Assembly: GCA_027311945.1 (NCBI GenBank) | Contig: DAICXZ010000029.1 | Span: 42,134 to 106,133 of the forward strand | From: Erythrobacter sp. | Lineage (GTDB): Bacteria > Pseudomonadota > Alphaproteobacteria > Sphingomonadales > Sphingomonadaceae | Length of the DNA: 64,000 nucleotides | Direction: 5' to 3' | Shown: in pieces, positions 8,340 to 16,936 of the stretch | Layout of the letters: each line of letters opens with the position of its first letter | How positions within the stretch are numbered: position 1 is the first letter of the stretch | Notes under the pieces: generated by a model | What the model was told of the DNA's origin: nothing | The model's input: the letters and a program-made list of their open reading frames with translations, nothing else | Database searches by the model: none | Position numbers and translations under genes: made by a program

Positions 8340-9580
8340 GATACCCCCATCGCGACAAGGCCGCGTTCCAGATCGCGGATCAGGTCGCCGGCATCTTCCA
8401 GCCCGATGGCGAGGCGCAGCCCAAGTCCGCTGCCTTCGTCGATGCAGGGCGGCCAGGGGCGCAGTGTGTGCAGGCTGGCGGGATCGATGGGAAGGGCGAG
8501 GCTTTCGTAGCCGCCCCAGCTGAACCCGATGCCGAACAGCTCAAGCGCATCGAGCAGGCGCGCGCGCGCTTTCTTGTCGGCGCCTTCAGCGAGGATGAAG
8601 CTGAACAGGCCGCAGCCGCCGGAGAAATCGCGCTGCCACAGTTCGTGCCCCGGCGCGCTTTCGAGCTGCGGGCACAGCACCGCGCTGACCTCGGGCCGGG
8701 TGGAAAGCCAGCGTGCCACCTCGGTCGCTGCGGCGCTGGTGCGCTCAAGACGCAATTCGAGCGTGCGCAGACCGCGCAGGGCCAGCGCCGCATCGTCAGG
8801 CGAAACCACCTGCCCCAGCATCTGCGCATGGCGGCGGATTTGCGCCAGCTGCGGCGCGCGGGCTGACACCGCGCCCATCATCAGGTCGGAATGGCCGCCG
8901 ACGTGCTTGGTGAGGCTCATCAGCGTCACATCGCAGCCGTGGGCAAGGGCCGCAAAGCCGAGCGGCCCGGCCCAGGTGTTGTCGATCACGCTGATCACAC
9001 CCGCTTCGCGCGCGATGGCGGTGAGCGCGGGAATATCGCTGATTTCCATGGTCAGGCTGCCTGGGCTTTCGAGCATCACCACCTTGGTGTTCGGCCCGAT
9101 CATTGCGGCAAAGCCCTCAAGGTCGAGCGGGTCGAAAGCGCGGTGAGTGATGCCATAGCCCGCCAGCAGCCCGGTGGCGATGCTGCGCGTCGGCTCGTAG
9201 GCATTGTCGCAGACGAGCAATTCGTCGCCCGGCTTGAGCAATGCAAGCAGCGTGGCGGCAATGGCGGCGACACCGCTAGGGAACAGTTCGGTGCCTTCGG
9301 CGCCTTGCTCCAGCTCGGTCAGCGCGTCGGCCAGCGCCCACTGGGTCGGCCCCCCGCGTCGGCCATAGAAGAAGTGGCCGTGTTCGTTGGGGCGGCCCTT
9401 GGCGAGGTCTTCGGCGGTTTCGTAAAGGTGGGTGCTGGCGCGCCAGACGGGCGGGTTGACGACGCTGCCGGGCTGGCCGGGCAGACTGCGCCATTCTTTG
9501 CGCCGCCCCGCCTCGACCAGTCGGGTGGCATTGGCGTAGGTTGGGGCGTGGGTTGGCTTATTCGCACTCTCGTCGTTCAA
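8336..9580 (-). CDS. metC: cystathionine beta-lyase (PLP-dependent transsulfuration enzyme)
   Basis: PLP-dependent C-S lyase making homocysteine from cystathionine in methionine synthesis. The 414-residue protein has the fold-type I layout, including RRGGPTQ, the phosphate-binding SGVAAIAATLLALLKPGD region, VIDNTWAGPL with the cofactor-binding Asp, and the Schiff-base segment SLTKHVGGHSD containing the lysine. I placed the start at a TTG (9580) that overlaps the sseA stop as TTGA, with AGGA upstream; farther in-frame ATGs lie inside sseA. Cystathionine gamma-synthase/lyase relatives are hard to separate, but MetC-like features (WAGPL, HVGGHSD) favour the beta-lyase. Confidence 0.88.
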   Translation of the reverse strand: MNDESANKPTHAPTYANATRLVEAGRRKEWRSLPGQPGSVVNPPVWRASTHLYETAEDLAKGRPNEHGHFFYGRRGGPTQWALADALTELEQGAEGTELFPSGVAAIAATLLALLKPGDELLVCDNAYEPTRSIATGLLAGYGITHRAFDPLDLEGFAAMIGPNTKVVMLESPGSLTMEISDIPALTAIAREAGVISVIDNTWAGPLGFAALAHGCDVTLMSLTKHVGGHSDLMMGAVSARAPQLAQIRRHAQMLGQVVSPDDAALALRGLRTLELRLERTSAAATEVARWLSTRPEVSAVLCPQLESAPGHELWQRDFSGGCGLFSFILAEGADKKARARLLDALELFGIGFSWGGYESLALPIDPASLHTLRPWPPCIDEGSGLGLRLAIGLEDAGDLIRDLERGLVAMGVS

Positions 9581-10422
9581 GCGGCTGGTCCTGTTTCCTT
9601 GGGAGTGGCGGGATCGGTGCCCCATTCGGCCCAGCTGCCATCGTAAAGCGCAACGTCGGTCTTGCCAGCAAGGGCGAGCGCGAACAGCAACACCGCCGCC
9701 GTGACGCCGCCGCCGCAGGTGGTCACCAACGGGCGCTTGAGGTCGACCCCGGCATTGGCGAAGGCGGCGCGGATTTCGTCGGGCGACTTGTAGGTCTCGT
9801 CGGAATTGAACAGCTCGTCGAAGGGCAGGTTGCGCGAGCCGGGGATATGTCCGTCGGCCACTTCGGGACGGAAGTCGGACATCTCGCCGGTGAAGCGCTT
9901 GGCCCCGCGCGCATCGACCAGCTGTTCCGCCTTGCTGCCGAGGTTGGCGAGCACATCGGCCTTGGTCCGCACTTCGAGGTTGCCGGGAATGGAGGCGAAG
10001 GTGGAGGGCTCTACATCAGGCGTGCCGCTTTCGAGCGCGCGCCCCTCGCTGCGCCACTTGGGGAGGCCGCCGTCGAGGACCGAGGCACGGGCCATCCCGT
10101 GCAGCCGCGCGATGAACCAGGCGCGCGCAGCAGTCTTCACATAACTGTCGTCGTAGAGCACCACATGGTCGGTCTCGCGCACGCCGAGCGATGCCATCCG
10201 CTGGGCGAAGGTCGTCGGGTCGGGCAGGGCGGCGGGCACCGGGCTCGCCGGATCGACCAGCGAGGCAAGATCGAGGAAGCGCGCGCCGGGGATATGGGCC
10301 GCGGCGAACTCGGCCTTGGGGTCGCGCCCGGCATCGGGCAGGTGGGCGCTGGCATCCAGCACAACGAGTTCGGGAGCGCCGAGATTGTCGGCCAGCCACT
10401 GGGTCGAAACGAGCATGGACAT
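9577..10422 (-). CDS. sseA: 3-mercaptopyruvate/thiosulfate sulfurtransferase
   Basis: Two-domain rhodanese moving a sulfane sulfur from mercaptopyruvate or thiosulfate to acceptors. In 281 residues the N-terminal inactive rhodanese domain (STQWLADNL...HIPGARFLDL) precedes a C-terminal catalytic domain with VDARGAKRFTGE and the active-site loop CGGGVTA. That loop is closer to the CG(S/T)GVTA of mercaptopyruvate sulfurtransferases than to the CRKGVTA of thiosulfate enzymes. Two ATGs (10422, 10416) are possible; the first is used. Translationally coupled to metC, so it probably belongs to a cysteine/methionine sulfur unit. Confidence 0.92.
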   Translation of the reverse strand: MSMLVSTQWLADNLGAPELVVLDASAHLPDAGRDPKAEFAAAHIPGARFLDLASLVDPASPVPAALPDPTTFAQRMASLGVRETDHVVLYDDSYVKTAARAWFIARLHGMARASVLDGGLPKWRSEGRALESGTPDVEPSTFASIPGNLEVRTKADVLANLGSKAEQLVDARGAKRFTGEMSDFRPEVADGHIPGSRNLPFDELFNSDETYKSPDEIRAAFANAGVDLKRPLVTTCGGGVTAAVLLFALALAGKTDVALYDGSWAEWGTDPATPKETGPAA

Positions 10423-10502
10423 GCGGGCCAGCCTAGCCCGCCCGCAGCGCCGGGTAAACGCCGCACTTGCCCGCGCGCGCAAACGGAGGCATCGCATTCT
10501 GC

Positions 10503-10961
10503 ATGAGCGACAATGCAACCCCTCTGCACCTTGGCCAAACCAGCAGCCTGCCCGCCTCTCCCGAAGAGGCTGTGCTCGACTATGTGCCCAATCCGCGCCT
10601 GCAGGCGCTCTATATGGTGCGCTTTGCCGCGCCCGAGTTCACCTCGCTGTGCCCGGTGACCGGCCAGCCTGATTTCGCCCATTTGGTGATCGACTATGCG
10701 CCGGGTGAAACCATTGTTGAATCCAAAAGTCTCAAGCTCTTCCTCGGCAGTTTTCGCAACCATTGTGGCTTTCACGAGGATGTGACCGTGGGCATCGGCG
10801 AGCGCCTGTTTGCCGAAATGTCGCCCAAGTGGCTGCGCATCGGCGGATACTGGTATCCGCGCGGCGGCATTCCGATTGACGTATTCTGGCAAAGCGGAAC
10901 GCCGCCCGAAGGTCTGTTCCTGCCCGATCAGGGCGTGGCCTCCTATCGCGGGCGGGGGTAA
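10503..10961 (+). CDS. queF: NADPH-dependent 7-cyano-7-deazaguanine reductase
   Basis: Reduces preQ0 to preQ1 in queuosine synthesis, a tRNA wobble-base modification. At 152 residues it is the short, YkvM-type, single T-fold enzyme. The motif [14 protein letters not shown] carries the active-site cysteine that forms the thioimide, followed by [21 protein letters not shown], the QueF signature with the catalytic His/Glu. GGAGG lies upstream of the ATG at a rather long spacing. It is divergent from sseA and convergent with the TauE-like permease, whose last base abuts its stop. The queuosine-precursor transporter yhhQ lies 18 kb downstream. Confidence 0.95.
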   Translation: MSDNATPLHLGQTSSLPASPEEAVLDYVPNPRLQALYMVRFAAPEFTSLCPVTGQPDFAHLVIDYAPGETIVESKSLKLFLGSFRNHCGFHEDVTVGIGERLFAEMSPKWLRIGGYWYPRGGIPIDVFWQSGTPPEGLFLPDQGVASYRGRG

Positions 10962-11738
10962 TCACATCAGAGGCCAGGCCTTGTAGACGTTGTAGGCGCT
11001 GGTCACGATCAGCACGATAGCCACGGCGAGCAGCAGGAACCGCGGCTCGATCCGGCGCGCGAAAGTTGCCCCGAACGGCGCGGCGACCACCCCGCCGATG
11101 ATCAGGCCAACCGTTGCCACCGTGAAGGCCTCCAGCCCGATTGTGGCGATGAAGGCAATCGAGATCGCAGTCGTGATCAGGAACTCGGCCGAATTGACCG
11201 TGCCGATGGTCTTGCGCGGATCGCTGCCTTGAATCAGCAGGTTGGAGGTTACGACCGGCCCCCAGCCACCCCCACCGGCAGCATCGAGAAACCCGCCGAC
11301 TGCGGCCAGCGGGGCGGTAAACTGCGGGTCTTTCACCTTCGGCGAGGGCTGACGAATAGCCTTGGCCAGCAGGTAAAGGCCCACGCCCGCGAGGTAGATC
11401 ATCACGAAGGGGCGGGCGACGGAGGCGTCGATGCTGGACAGCAGATAGGCCCCGCAGACCCCGCCCATGATCCCGAAGGGCACGAGGCGGCGGAACAGCG
11501 CCCAATCGATATTGCGATGCCAGATATGGCTCGCGCCCGATGCGCCGGTCGTGAACATTTCAACGAAGTGGACGCTGGCCGAAGCCGCCGCAGGCGGCAC
11601 GCCCAAAACGGCGACCAGCAAGGTCTGTGAGATGACGCCGAAGGCCATCCCCAGCGCGCCATCGACCATCTGCGCGGCGAAGCCCACCGCGATGAAGGGG
11701 AGCAGGTGGTACAAAGTGATATCTGCAAAGTCGAACAT
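10962..11738 (-). CDS. TSUP family (TauE/SafE) sulfite/sulfonate exporter-like permease
   Basis: A 258-residue polytopic inner-membrane protein with about eight hydrophobic segments. It belongs to the TSUP/TauE/SafE family, which moves sulfite, sulfonates, thiosulfate or similar anions. Family features are the repeated Gly-rich half motifs GALGMAFGVISQTLL and GGFLDAAGGGGWGPVVTS. Its neighbour is an Rrf2 regulator on the same strand, a pairing common for sulfur-handling TSUP genes. Start at 11738 has GGAGAG upstream. A dyad at 11795-11819 between the two genes may be the operator. Substrate is inferred, not shown. Confidence 0.88.
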   Translation of the reverse strand: MFDFADITLYHLLPFIAVGFAAQMVDGALGMAFGVISQTLLVAVLGVPPAAASASVHFVEMFTTGASGASHIWHRNIDWALFRRLVPFGIMGGVCGAYLLSSIDASVARPFVMIYLAGVGLYLLAKAIRQPSPKVKDPQFTAPLAAVGGFLDAAGGGGWGPVVTSNLLIQGSDPRKTIGTVNSAEFLITTAISIAFIATIGLEAFTVATVGLIIGGVVAAPFGATFARRIEPRFLLLAVAIVLIVTSAYNVYKAWPLM

Positions 11739-11794
11739 GGCAATGCTCTCCACTGGGCAGGCTTGCCCGCGCAGGCCCACGATCACATTACTTT

Positions 11795-11819
11795 ATTCTC
11801 TATCAAATAAGTTGAGAAT
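11795..11819. promoter_or_regulatory. inverted repeat ahead of the TauE-like gene, possible Rrf2 operator
   Basis: ATTCTC and GAGAAT arms separated by 13 AT-rich bases lie 57-81 bp upstream of the permease start and about 70 bp downstream of the Rrf2 gene. Rrf2 proteins bind AT-rich dyads of this size. The region is notably AT-rich compared with its surroundings. Function is inferred. Confidence 0.4.
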
Positions 11820-11887
11820 ATGGCGAGGTGCAAACATTTTGCTTTACGCTGGAAAGTCGGGGTTTTGTTGCGGGGGCTCGGCTGAAG

Positions 11888-12337
11888 CTATTCGGTTGTT
11901 TCGCCTTCGCCCAGATCGGCGGGCGCCAGCTCGATCGGGTCAGACAGCTTGATCGCGTCGAGCAGTTCCGCAGTGCGATCGCGCACCTCCAGCATCAGAG
12001 CCCGCGTTCGGCAGTCGCTCTCGGCCACACAGTTCTTGCATTTCTCATGGGCAAACCGGCTGGCGCAGGGCACCAGAGCGAGCGAGCCGCGCATGATGCG
12101 GATCAGGTCGCCGTAGCTGATATCGACCGGCGCGATGGCCAGCCAATAGCCGCCGTCGCGTCCGCGCTGCGAATCGACCAGCCCGAAACGCGTGAGTTCG
12201 GAGAGGATTACGGTGAGAAACTTTGGCGGGATGTTCTGCCGCTCGGCAATGTCGGCGAGCTGCGCGGGGCCCTGACCATAGCGATCGGCCAGATCCTGCA
12301 TCGCGCGGATGGCATAGCGGGTTTTCTGCGACAGCAT
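11888..12337 (-). CDS. Rrf2 family transcriptional regulator
   Basis: A 149-residue winged-helix regulator. The N-terminus MLSQKTRYAIRAMQDLA, the IAERQNIPPKFLTVILSELTRFGLV recognition region and the wing GRDGGYWLA are typical. The C-terminal half carries Cys91, Cys100, Cys103 and Cys109 (PCASRFAHEKCKNC...C). This resembles cysteine sets used for Fe-S clusters or thiol sensing in this family, although the spacing is not that of IscR. It lies upstream of the TSUP permease on the same strand and is probably its regulator. Signals such as sulfide, cysteine or redox state are possible but not shown. Confidence 0.9.
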   Translation of the reverse strand: MLSQKTRYAIRAMQDLADRYGQGPAQLADIAERQNIPPKFLTVILSELTRFGLVDSQRGRDGGYWLAIAPVDISYGDLIRIMRGSLALVPCASRFAHEKCKNCVAESDCRTRALMLEVRDRTAELLDAIKLSDPIELAPADLGEGETTE

Positions 12338-12382
12338 GGGCCATCTATCCCGCCTCGCCGAATCGCAGTCAAGCGAGGGGTG

Positions 12383-12458
12383 TGGTGCCGGCTGCAGGAG
12401 TCGAACCCGCGACCTGGAGATTACAAATCAACTGCTCTACCAACTGAGCTAAGCCGGC
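12383..12458 (-). tRNA. tRNA-Thr(TGT)
   Basis: 76 nt including encoded CCA. Acceptor stem GCCGGCT/AGCCGGC, D-arm GCTC/GAGC, anticodon loop TTTGTAA (anticodon TGT), T-arm GCGGG TTCGACT CCTGC. The anticodon stem is odd: GTTGA against TCTCC leaves two adjacent mismatches (positions 28-42 and 29-41). Confidence 0.95.
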
Positions 12459-12555
12459 GGACCCTTTATTCGCCCTACCGCTTCGCTGCTTGAGGGCTTT
12501 GATTTTCACCCCGGCGCTGCGCTGCATTTGGACAGGTCAGGCGCGGGCCTTTGCC

Positions 12556-13443
12556 CTAGCCGACGCCAAAGGTCCAGCCCTCGGTTCGCGCAATTTCATC
12601 AGTAAGACCCACAGGGTGCCACAAGTGTTGGCGCGAGGCGGCGCGGCGCAGCCATGCGGCGGTGAGCAAGGCGTCCGAAGCATGGTCGCTGATCGGGCCG
12701 CTGCCAGCCACCGTAGCAGAGCCAACCTCAGGGTGAGCCAGCGCCGCGTTCAAGTCCTCATAGCTGCGAATCTTGGTGGCTGAAGCCTTGCGCCCCACCG
12801 CCAGCGCGGGGATCGCCGTGTACATTTCCACCAGCAGCGAGCCTGTGCCGGGGTCGGCGTCGAACGGCCAGACCGGCAACGCGCCCTCAAGCCCTTGCAA
12901 TACGCGCATCCCAGTCAGCGAGGCCTTGCCGACCTGTCCGCTGCCGACCAGCTTGAAATTGCTGTGCGGGCGGCACCCCATCGCGCGCTGGGCATGTTCG
13001 GTGACGCGCAGGCGGCCATTGCGGTGCTCGGCGCCGTCGCAGCGGTAGTGCGCGCCCATCTCCTCGCCGTGGTGGAAATATTCGCGCAGCTGCGGGTGGG
13101 CGACGAAGCTGGAGGCGGCGAGGTGGTCGTCTTCGCGGCAATAGTGCTCGACCAGCCGCCACAGCGCCTTGGCATCGGGCGGGGTCTCGGCCCAGCCGGG
13201 AAAGAACGCGCCGCAGTCGGCAAAGGCCAGCGAGGTGCCCAGATCCAGCCCGACCAGCGTGGCATCGGGCAGGCCATGCTTGAGCAGGTCGAGCACATCC
13301 CGGCGCGACCAACCCCCGGCTGGCGGCGCGCTAATTTTCGGCGCATCGTCGCCAAGCCCGCACGACGCCACCGCAATCGAGCCGTGCCGCTCCCCCTTCG
13401 CGCCCGACCAGTCGATAGCAATAAAATGGCGAAACCGGCTCAA
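12556..13443 (-). CDS. DUF429-like RNase H-fold hypothetical protein
   Basis: A 295-residue soluble protein opening with FIAIDWSGAKGE, which resembles the DxxG strand of RNase H/actin-fold DUF429 proteins, and with a later LVGLDLGTSLAFAD strand. A conserved-looking ISDHASDALLTAAWLRR segment near the C-terminus resembles the terminal acidic motif of that fold. The biochemical role is unknown; a nuclease-like role is only a structural guess. Its ATG overlaps the rarA stop by four bases, so the two are probably co-expressed. tRNA-Thr follows downstream on the same strand. Confidence 0.75.
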   Translation of the reverse strand: MSRFRHFIAIDWSGAKGERHGSIAVASCGLGDDAPKISAPPAGGWSRRDVLDLLKHGLPDATLVGLDLGTSLAFADCGAFFPGWAETPPDAKALWRLVEHYCREDDHLAASSFVAHPQLREYFHHGEEMGAHYRCDGAEHRNGRLRVTEHAQRAMGCRPHSNFKLVGSGQVGKASLTGMRVLQGLEGALPVWPFDADPGTGSLLVEMYTAIPALAVGRKASATKIRSYEDLNAALAHPEVGSATVAGSGPISDHASDALLTAAWLRRAASRQHLWHPVGLTDEIARTEGWTFGVG

Positions 13444-14756
13444 GCGCGCTCCTCGCGCAGCCGCTGCCAGTAATCGAGCCGCTTGCGCACCTCGCGCTCG
13501 AACCCGCGCTCGACGGGTTCGTAAAACGTCTGGGGGGTCATCTCCTCGGGCCAGTAGTTGTCGCCCGAGAACCCTTCGTGGGCATCGTGATCGTAAGTGT
13601 AGCCCGCGCCATAACCGACCTCTTTCATAAGCTTGGTCGGCGCGTTGACGATGTTCATCGGCGGCATCAGGCTGCCCGTCTCGCGTGCAGATCGAGAGGC
13701 CGCCTTATAGGCCTTGTAGGCCGCGTTCGACTTGGGCGCGGTGGCGAGATAGATGCAGGCCTGCGCCAGCGCCAGCTCCCCCTCGGGGCTGCCGAGGAAC
13801 TGGTAGGTCTCCTTCGCCGCCACGCACTGGGTGAGCGCGGCGGGGTCGGCCATGCCGATGTCCTCCACCGCCATGCGCACCAGCCTGCGGGCGAGGAACA
13901 GCGGCTCTTCCCCCGCCACCAGCATCCGCGCCAGATAGTAGAGCGCGGCCTGCGGATCGGACCCGCGCACCGCCTTGTGGAGCGCGGAGATGAGGTTGTA
14001 GTGCCCCTCGCGGTCCTTGTCGTAGACCGCCACGCGGCGTTGCAGGAATTGGCCGAGTTCGCTCGGACCGAGCGGCTCGGTGATTTTCGCGGCATAAAGC
14101 GTTTCGGCCTGATTGAGCAGGAACCGCCCGTCGCCATCGGCGCTGGCGATCAGCGCCTCGCGCGCCTCGGGAGTGAGGGGGAGGGGGCCTTCCAGTTCCT
14201 CCGCCTTTTCGAGCAGTCGGGTAAGCGCCGCCGCATCGAGCCGGTGCAGGATCAGCACCTGCGCGCGGCTCAAGAGGGCGGCGTTGAGTTCGAAGCTTGG
14301 GTTCTCTGTCGTCGCGCCGACGAGCGTCACCACGCCGCTTTCGACGAAGGGCAGGAAGCCATCCTGCTGCGCGCGGTTGAAGCGGTGGATTTCGTCCACG
14401 AACAGCAGCGTGCGCTGCCCGCTCGCCTCCTTCATCTTGCGCGCGGCTTCGAAAGCCTTTTTCAGGTCCGCCACGCCGGAAAAAACCGCGCTCACCGCTT
14501 CGTAACGCATGCTGACACTGGCAGCGAGCAAGCGCGCGATGGAGGTCTTCCCGGTGCCTGGCGGCCCCCACAGCACCATGCTGGAAAGCTTGCCCGCCGC
14601 TACCATGCGCCCGATTGCACCTTCGGGGCCGGTCAGGTGCTCTTGCCCGATTACCTCGCCGAGCGCACGCGGGCGCAGGCGTTCGGCCAGCGGGGCCTGA
14701 TCGTCGGGCGCGGTGGAGGTGGTGGGGGCAGGGTCGTCTTGGAACAGGTCGCTCAT
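13440..14756 (-). CDS. rarA: replication-associated recombination protein A (AAA+ ATPase)
   Basis: RarA/MgsA acts at stalled replication forks. The 438-residue protein has the clamp-loader-like AAA+ core: Walker A GPPGTGKTS, Walker B LLFVDEIHRFN, sensor 1 VGATTENPSF, then the lid and the C-terminal tetramerisation region including RRLVRMAVEDIGMADP. Length matches the family. The start is the ATG followed by SDLFQDD; an upstream extension would run into the divergent padR promoter. It is followed, with a four-base overlap, by the DUF429 gene. Confidence 0.95.
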   Translation of the reverse strand: MSDLFQDDPAPTTSTAPDDQAPLAERLRPRALGEVIGQEHLTGPEGAIGRMVAAGKLSSMVLWGPPGTGKTSIARLLAASVSMRYEAVSAVFSGVADLKKAFEAARKMKEASGQRTLLFVDEIHRFNRAQQDGFLPFVESGVVTLVGATTENPSFELNAALLSRAQVLILHRLDAAALTRLLEKAEELEGPLPLTPEAREALIASADGDGRFLLNQAETLYAAKITEPLGPSELGQFLQRRVAVYDKDREGHYNLISALHKAVRGSDPQAALYYLARMLVAGEEPLFLARRLVRMAVEDIGMADPAALTQCVAAKETYQFLGSPEGELALAQACIYLATAPKSNAAYKAYKAASRSARETGSLMPPMNIVNAPTKLMKEVGYGAGYTYDHDAHEGFSGDNYWPEEMTPQTFYEPVERGFEREVRKRLDYWQRLREERA

Positions 14757-14815
14757 TGTCTTGCTATGTAGCGCGCTGCGCCGCGATTGCATCCCGGCTC
14801 TTGAAAGCAATGCTC

Positions 14816-14829
14816 TAAGATATATCTTA
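14816..14829. promoter_or_regulatory. perfect 14-bp palindrome upstream of padR
   Basis: TAAGATATATCTTA reads the same on both strands and lies 34 bp before the padR ATG, between the divergent rarA and padR genes. PadR regulators usually bind AT-rich dyads in their own promoters, so this is a likely autoregulatory operator. It could also affect rarA. Confidence 0.6.
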
Positions 14830-14862
14830 CTATATCGTGGGACGCTTTTTCAGGATAGACTG

Positions 14863-15606
14863 ATGACTAACGACAATCGCAACAGTGACGACTTCCGTGA
14901 CGACGAATATGGCGAGGGCGACGAGTTCGCCGGGCGCGGCGGCAGGCACCGCAGGCGCGGCCGCGATGGTGACGCTTTCGGTATCGAAGGCGTGCTCGGG
15001 CTGGACGGCATTTTCGGACCGCAGGGCTTGTTTGGCCCCGGCGGGCTGCTCGGTCAGGCTGGCCGCCGGAGCGGCATCAACATGAACATGGGTGGCGGCA
15101 GGGGCGAGCATCGCGGTCCTCGGCATGGTCATGGCGGCGGCCGCAGGCGCAAGATGTTCGCACCCGGCGAGTTGCGGCTGGTGCTGCTGGCGCTCATCGC
15201 GGAAGAACCGCGCCACGGCTACGACTGCATCCGGGCGATGGATGAGGCGACCGACGGGGCCTATACGCCGAGCCCCGGCGTGATCTACCCGACGCTGGCA
15301 ATGCTCGCCGACGAGGGCCTGATCGCTGCGCAACCAAGCGAGGACGCGCGCAAGGTGTTCGAGGCCACCGAAGCGGGCCACGCAGAACTCGCCGAGAACG
15401 CCGAGGAGATCGAGGCGCTGCTCGAACGGCTCGGCAAGCGCGGCGAGCGGGCGCGGGCGGCCAAGTCGTCCGACATGATGCGCGCGCTCGGCAACCTTGC
15501 CAGTGTGCTCACCAACCGTGCGGCGGCGGGCCGGTTCAATTCCGAGAATAAGGAGCAGATCGTCGACCTGATCGACGAACTCGCGCGCAAGATAGAGATG
15601 CTCTGA
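14863..15606 (+). CDS. PadR family transcriptional regulator with long Gly/Arg-rich N-terminus
   Basis: 247 residues. About the first 105 are low-complexity, acidic then Gly/Arg/His-rich (repeats such as GRGGRHRRRGRD and FGPGGLLGQ). The PadR winged helix then begins at GELRLVLLALIAEEPRHGYDCIRAMDE and includes SPGVIYPTLAMLADEGLI. A C-terminal helix (EEIEALLERLGKR) would dimerise. PadR proteins are repressors that respond to phenolics, drugs or peptides; the ligand here is unknown. The perfect palindrome upstream suggests autoregulation. The glycine-rich leader occurs in some sphingomonad relatives and may be flexible or bind nucleic acid. Confidence 0.88.
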   Translation: MTNDNRNSDDFRDDEYGEGDEFAGRGGRHRRRGRDGDAFGIEGVLGLDGIFGPQGLFGPGGLLGQAGRRSGINMNMGGGRGEHRGPRHGHGGGRRRKMFAPGELRLVLLALIAEEPRHGYDCIRAMDEATDGAYTPSPGVIYPTLAMLADEGLIAAQPSEDARKVFEATEAGHAELAENAEEIEALLERLGKRGERARAAKSSDMMRALGNLASVLTNRAAAGRFNSENKEQIVDLIDELARKIEML

Positions 15607-15609
15607 GCC

Positions 15610-16776
15610 TCAGGCGGCGGCGCGCTCTGCCAGCAATTGCCGGTAGATCGCGCCGACCGCGAGGTTGATCGTCTCCCAATCGTAGGCCTTGGCGGCCTCG
15701 GCGGCGGCGGCTCCGTGCGCCTTGCCGAGCGCCGGGTCTTCGCAATAGGCGGCCAGCGCATCGGCAAAGCCTGAAATGTCGGTCGGATCGACCAGCCGCC
15801 CGGTGCGGCCATCTGCCACCAGTCCGCTGGAGCCGGTTGCCTTGGCGGCCACTACCGGAACGCCTGCGGCCATCGCTTCCAGAGTGACATTGCCGAAGGT
15901 CTCGGTGACGCTGGGGTTGAACAGCATGTCCATGCTGGCGACCGCGCGGCCCAGGTCTTCCCCGGCAAGGAAACCGGCGAAGGCGGCGCCCGGTGTATGC
16001 TCGGCAAACCAGCTTTTTGCGGGGCCTTCGCCCACCACCATCACCTGATGTGGCACCCCGCGCTTGCGCAGCTCGGCCAGCGTTTCGGCAAACACGTCGA
16101 GCCCCTTTTCCAGCACCAGCCGCCCTAGGAAGCCGATCACCTGCGGCTCGTCGGCAAGGCCGATGGAGCGCCGCCACTCCAGATCGCGCGCGTTGGGCCT
16201 GAAAATCTGCTTTTCCACCCCGCGCGACCAAACCTCGACGCGGTCGTTCATGCCTTGCTCCTTAAGCACGCCAATCATCGTCGGGCTGGGGCAGAGCAGG
16301 ATGTCGCAGCGGCGATAGAGCTTACGCAGCCAGGCCTCGACCAATCCCTCGGCAAAGCCGAAGCCGTAGTAGCGCGGATAGGTCTCGAACCGGGTGTGGA
16401 TCGTGCAGACCACCGGCTTGCCGCGCTTGCGGCCCCAGGCCGCAGCCTGCCGCGCGGCGCGGTCGGGGCTGGAGATGTGGATTACGTCCGGGTCGAATTG
16501 TTCGAGATCGGCGCGCACCTTGGCCGAAAGCCCGGTGGGGATGCGGTATTCGCTGCGACCGGGGATCGCGAAGCTGGGCAGCGACACCAGCGGCCCGGTC
16601 GGCGGAAACGGCGGATTGGGGATTGTGGGGGAGTAGACGCGCATATCCGCGCCATGCTCCATCAGCGTGCCGACAAGGCGGTTCTGTGCCTTGTTGGCGC
16701 CATCGCGCACGTAATTGTAGTTGCCGCTGAACAGAGCCACGCGCAGGCCGGCAAGGTCGGGTCGGGTATCTGCCAT
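15610..16776 (-). CDS. glycosyltransferase family 4, GDP-mannose-type mannosyltransferase-like
   Basis: A 388-residue GT-B fold transferase. The N-terminal acceptor domain has the FSGNYNYVRDGANKAQNRLV segment typical of alpha-mannosyltransferases acting on lipids. The C-terminal donor domain has GFLGRLVLEKGLD and the ETFGNVTLEAMAAGVPVVA motif with the conserved ExFG(x)4E. It resembles MgtA-type enzymes in glycolipid synthesis, but the acceptor is not certain. Start is the ATG at 16776; longer frames add basic unconserved sequence. It converges with padR three bases away. Confidence 0.88.
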   Translation of the reverse strand: MADTRPDLAGLRVALFSGNYNYVRDGANKAQNRLVGTLMEHGADMRVYSPTIPNPPFPPTGPLVSLPSFAIPGRSEYRIPTGLSAKVRADLEQFDPDVIHISSPDRAARQAAAWGRKRGKPVVCTIHTRFETYPRYYGFGFAEGLVEAWLRKLYRRCDILLCPSPTMIGVLKEQGMNDRVEVWSRGVEKQIFRPNARDLEWRRSIGLADEPQVIGFLGRLVLEKGLDVFAETLAELRKRGVPHQVMVVGEGPAKSWFAEHTPGAAFAGFLAGEDLGRAVASMDMLFNPSVTETFGNVTLEAMAAGVPVVAAKATGSSGLVADGRTGRLVDPTDISGFADALAAYCEDPALGKAHGAAAAEAAKAYDWETINLAVGAIYRQLLAERAAA

Positions 16777-16883
16777 TGCCTGAGGCCTTAGGCGAGGCGG
16801 GCGTGCTTGGCGAGAGGGGGGTGGCACCTGCGGACGGCATTTACGCGAAATCCACCGTTGGCCGGGCGACTTGTCGCGCACCA

Positions 16884-16917
16884 AAAAGGCCCCCACCCGA
16901 CTGGGAGGGGGCCTTTT
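16884..16917 (-). terminator. intrinsic terminator of typA
   Basis: GC-rich stem (AAGGCCCCCTCCC / GGGTGGGGGCCTT, one bulge) with a four-base loop and T run on the minus strand, 20 bp after the typA stop. Confidence 0.85.
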
Positions 16918-16936
16918 CTAAAGCGTTTCAGACCGA

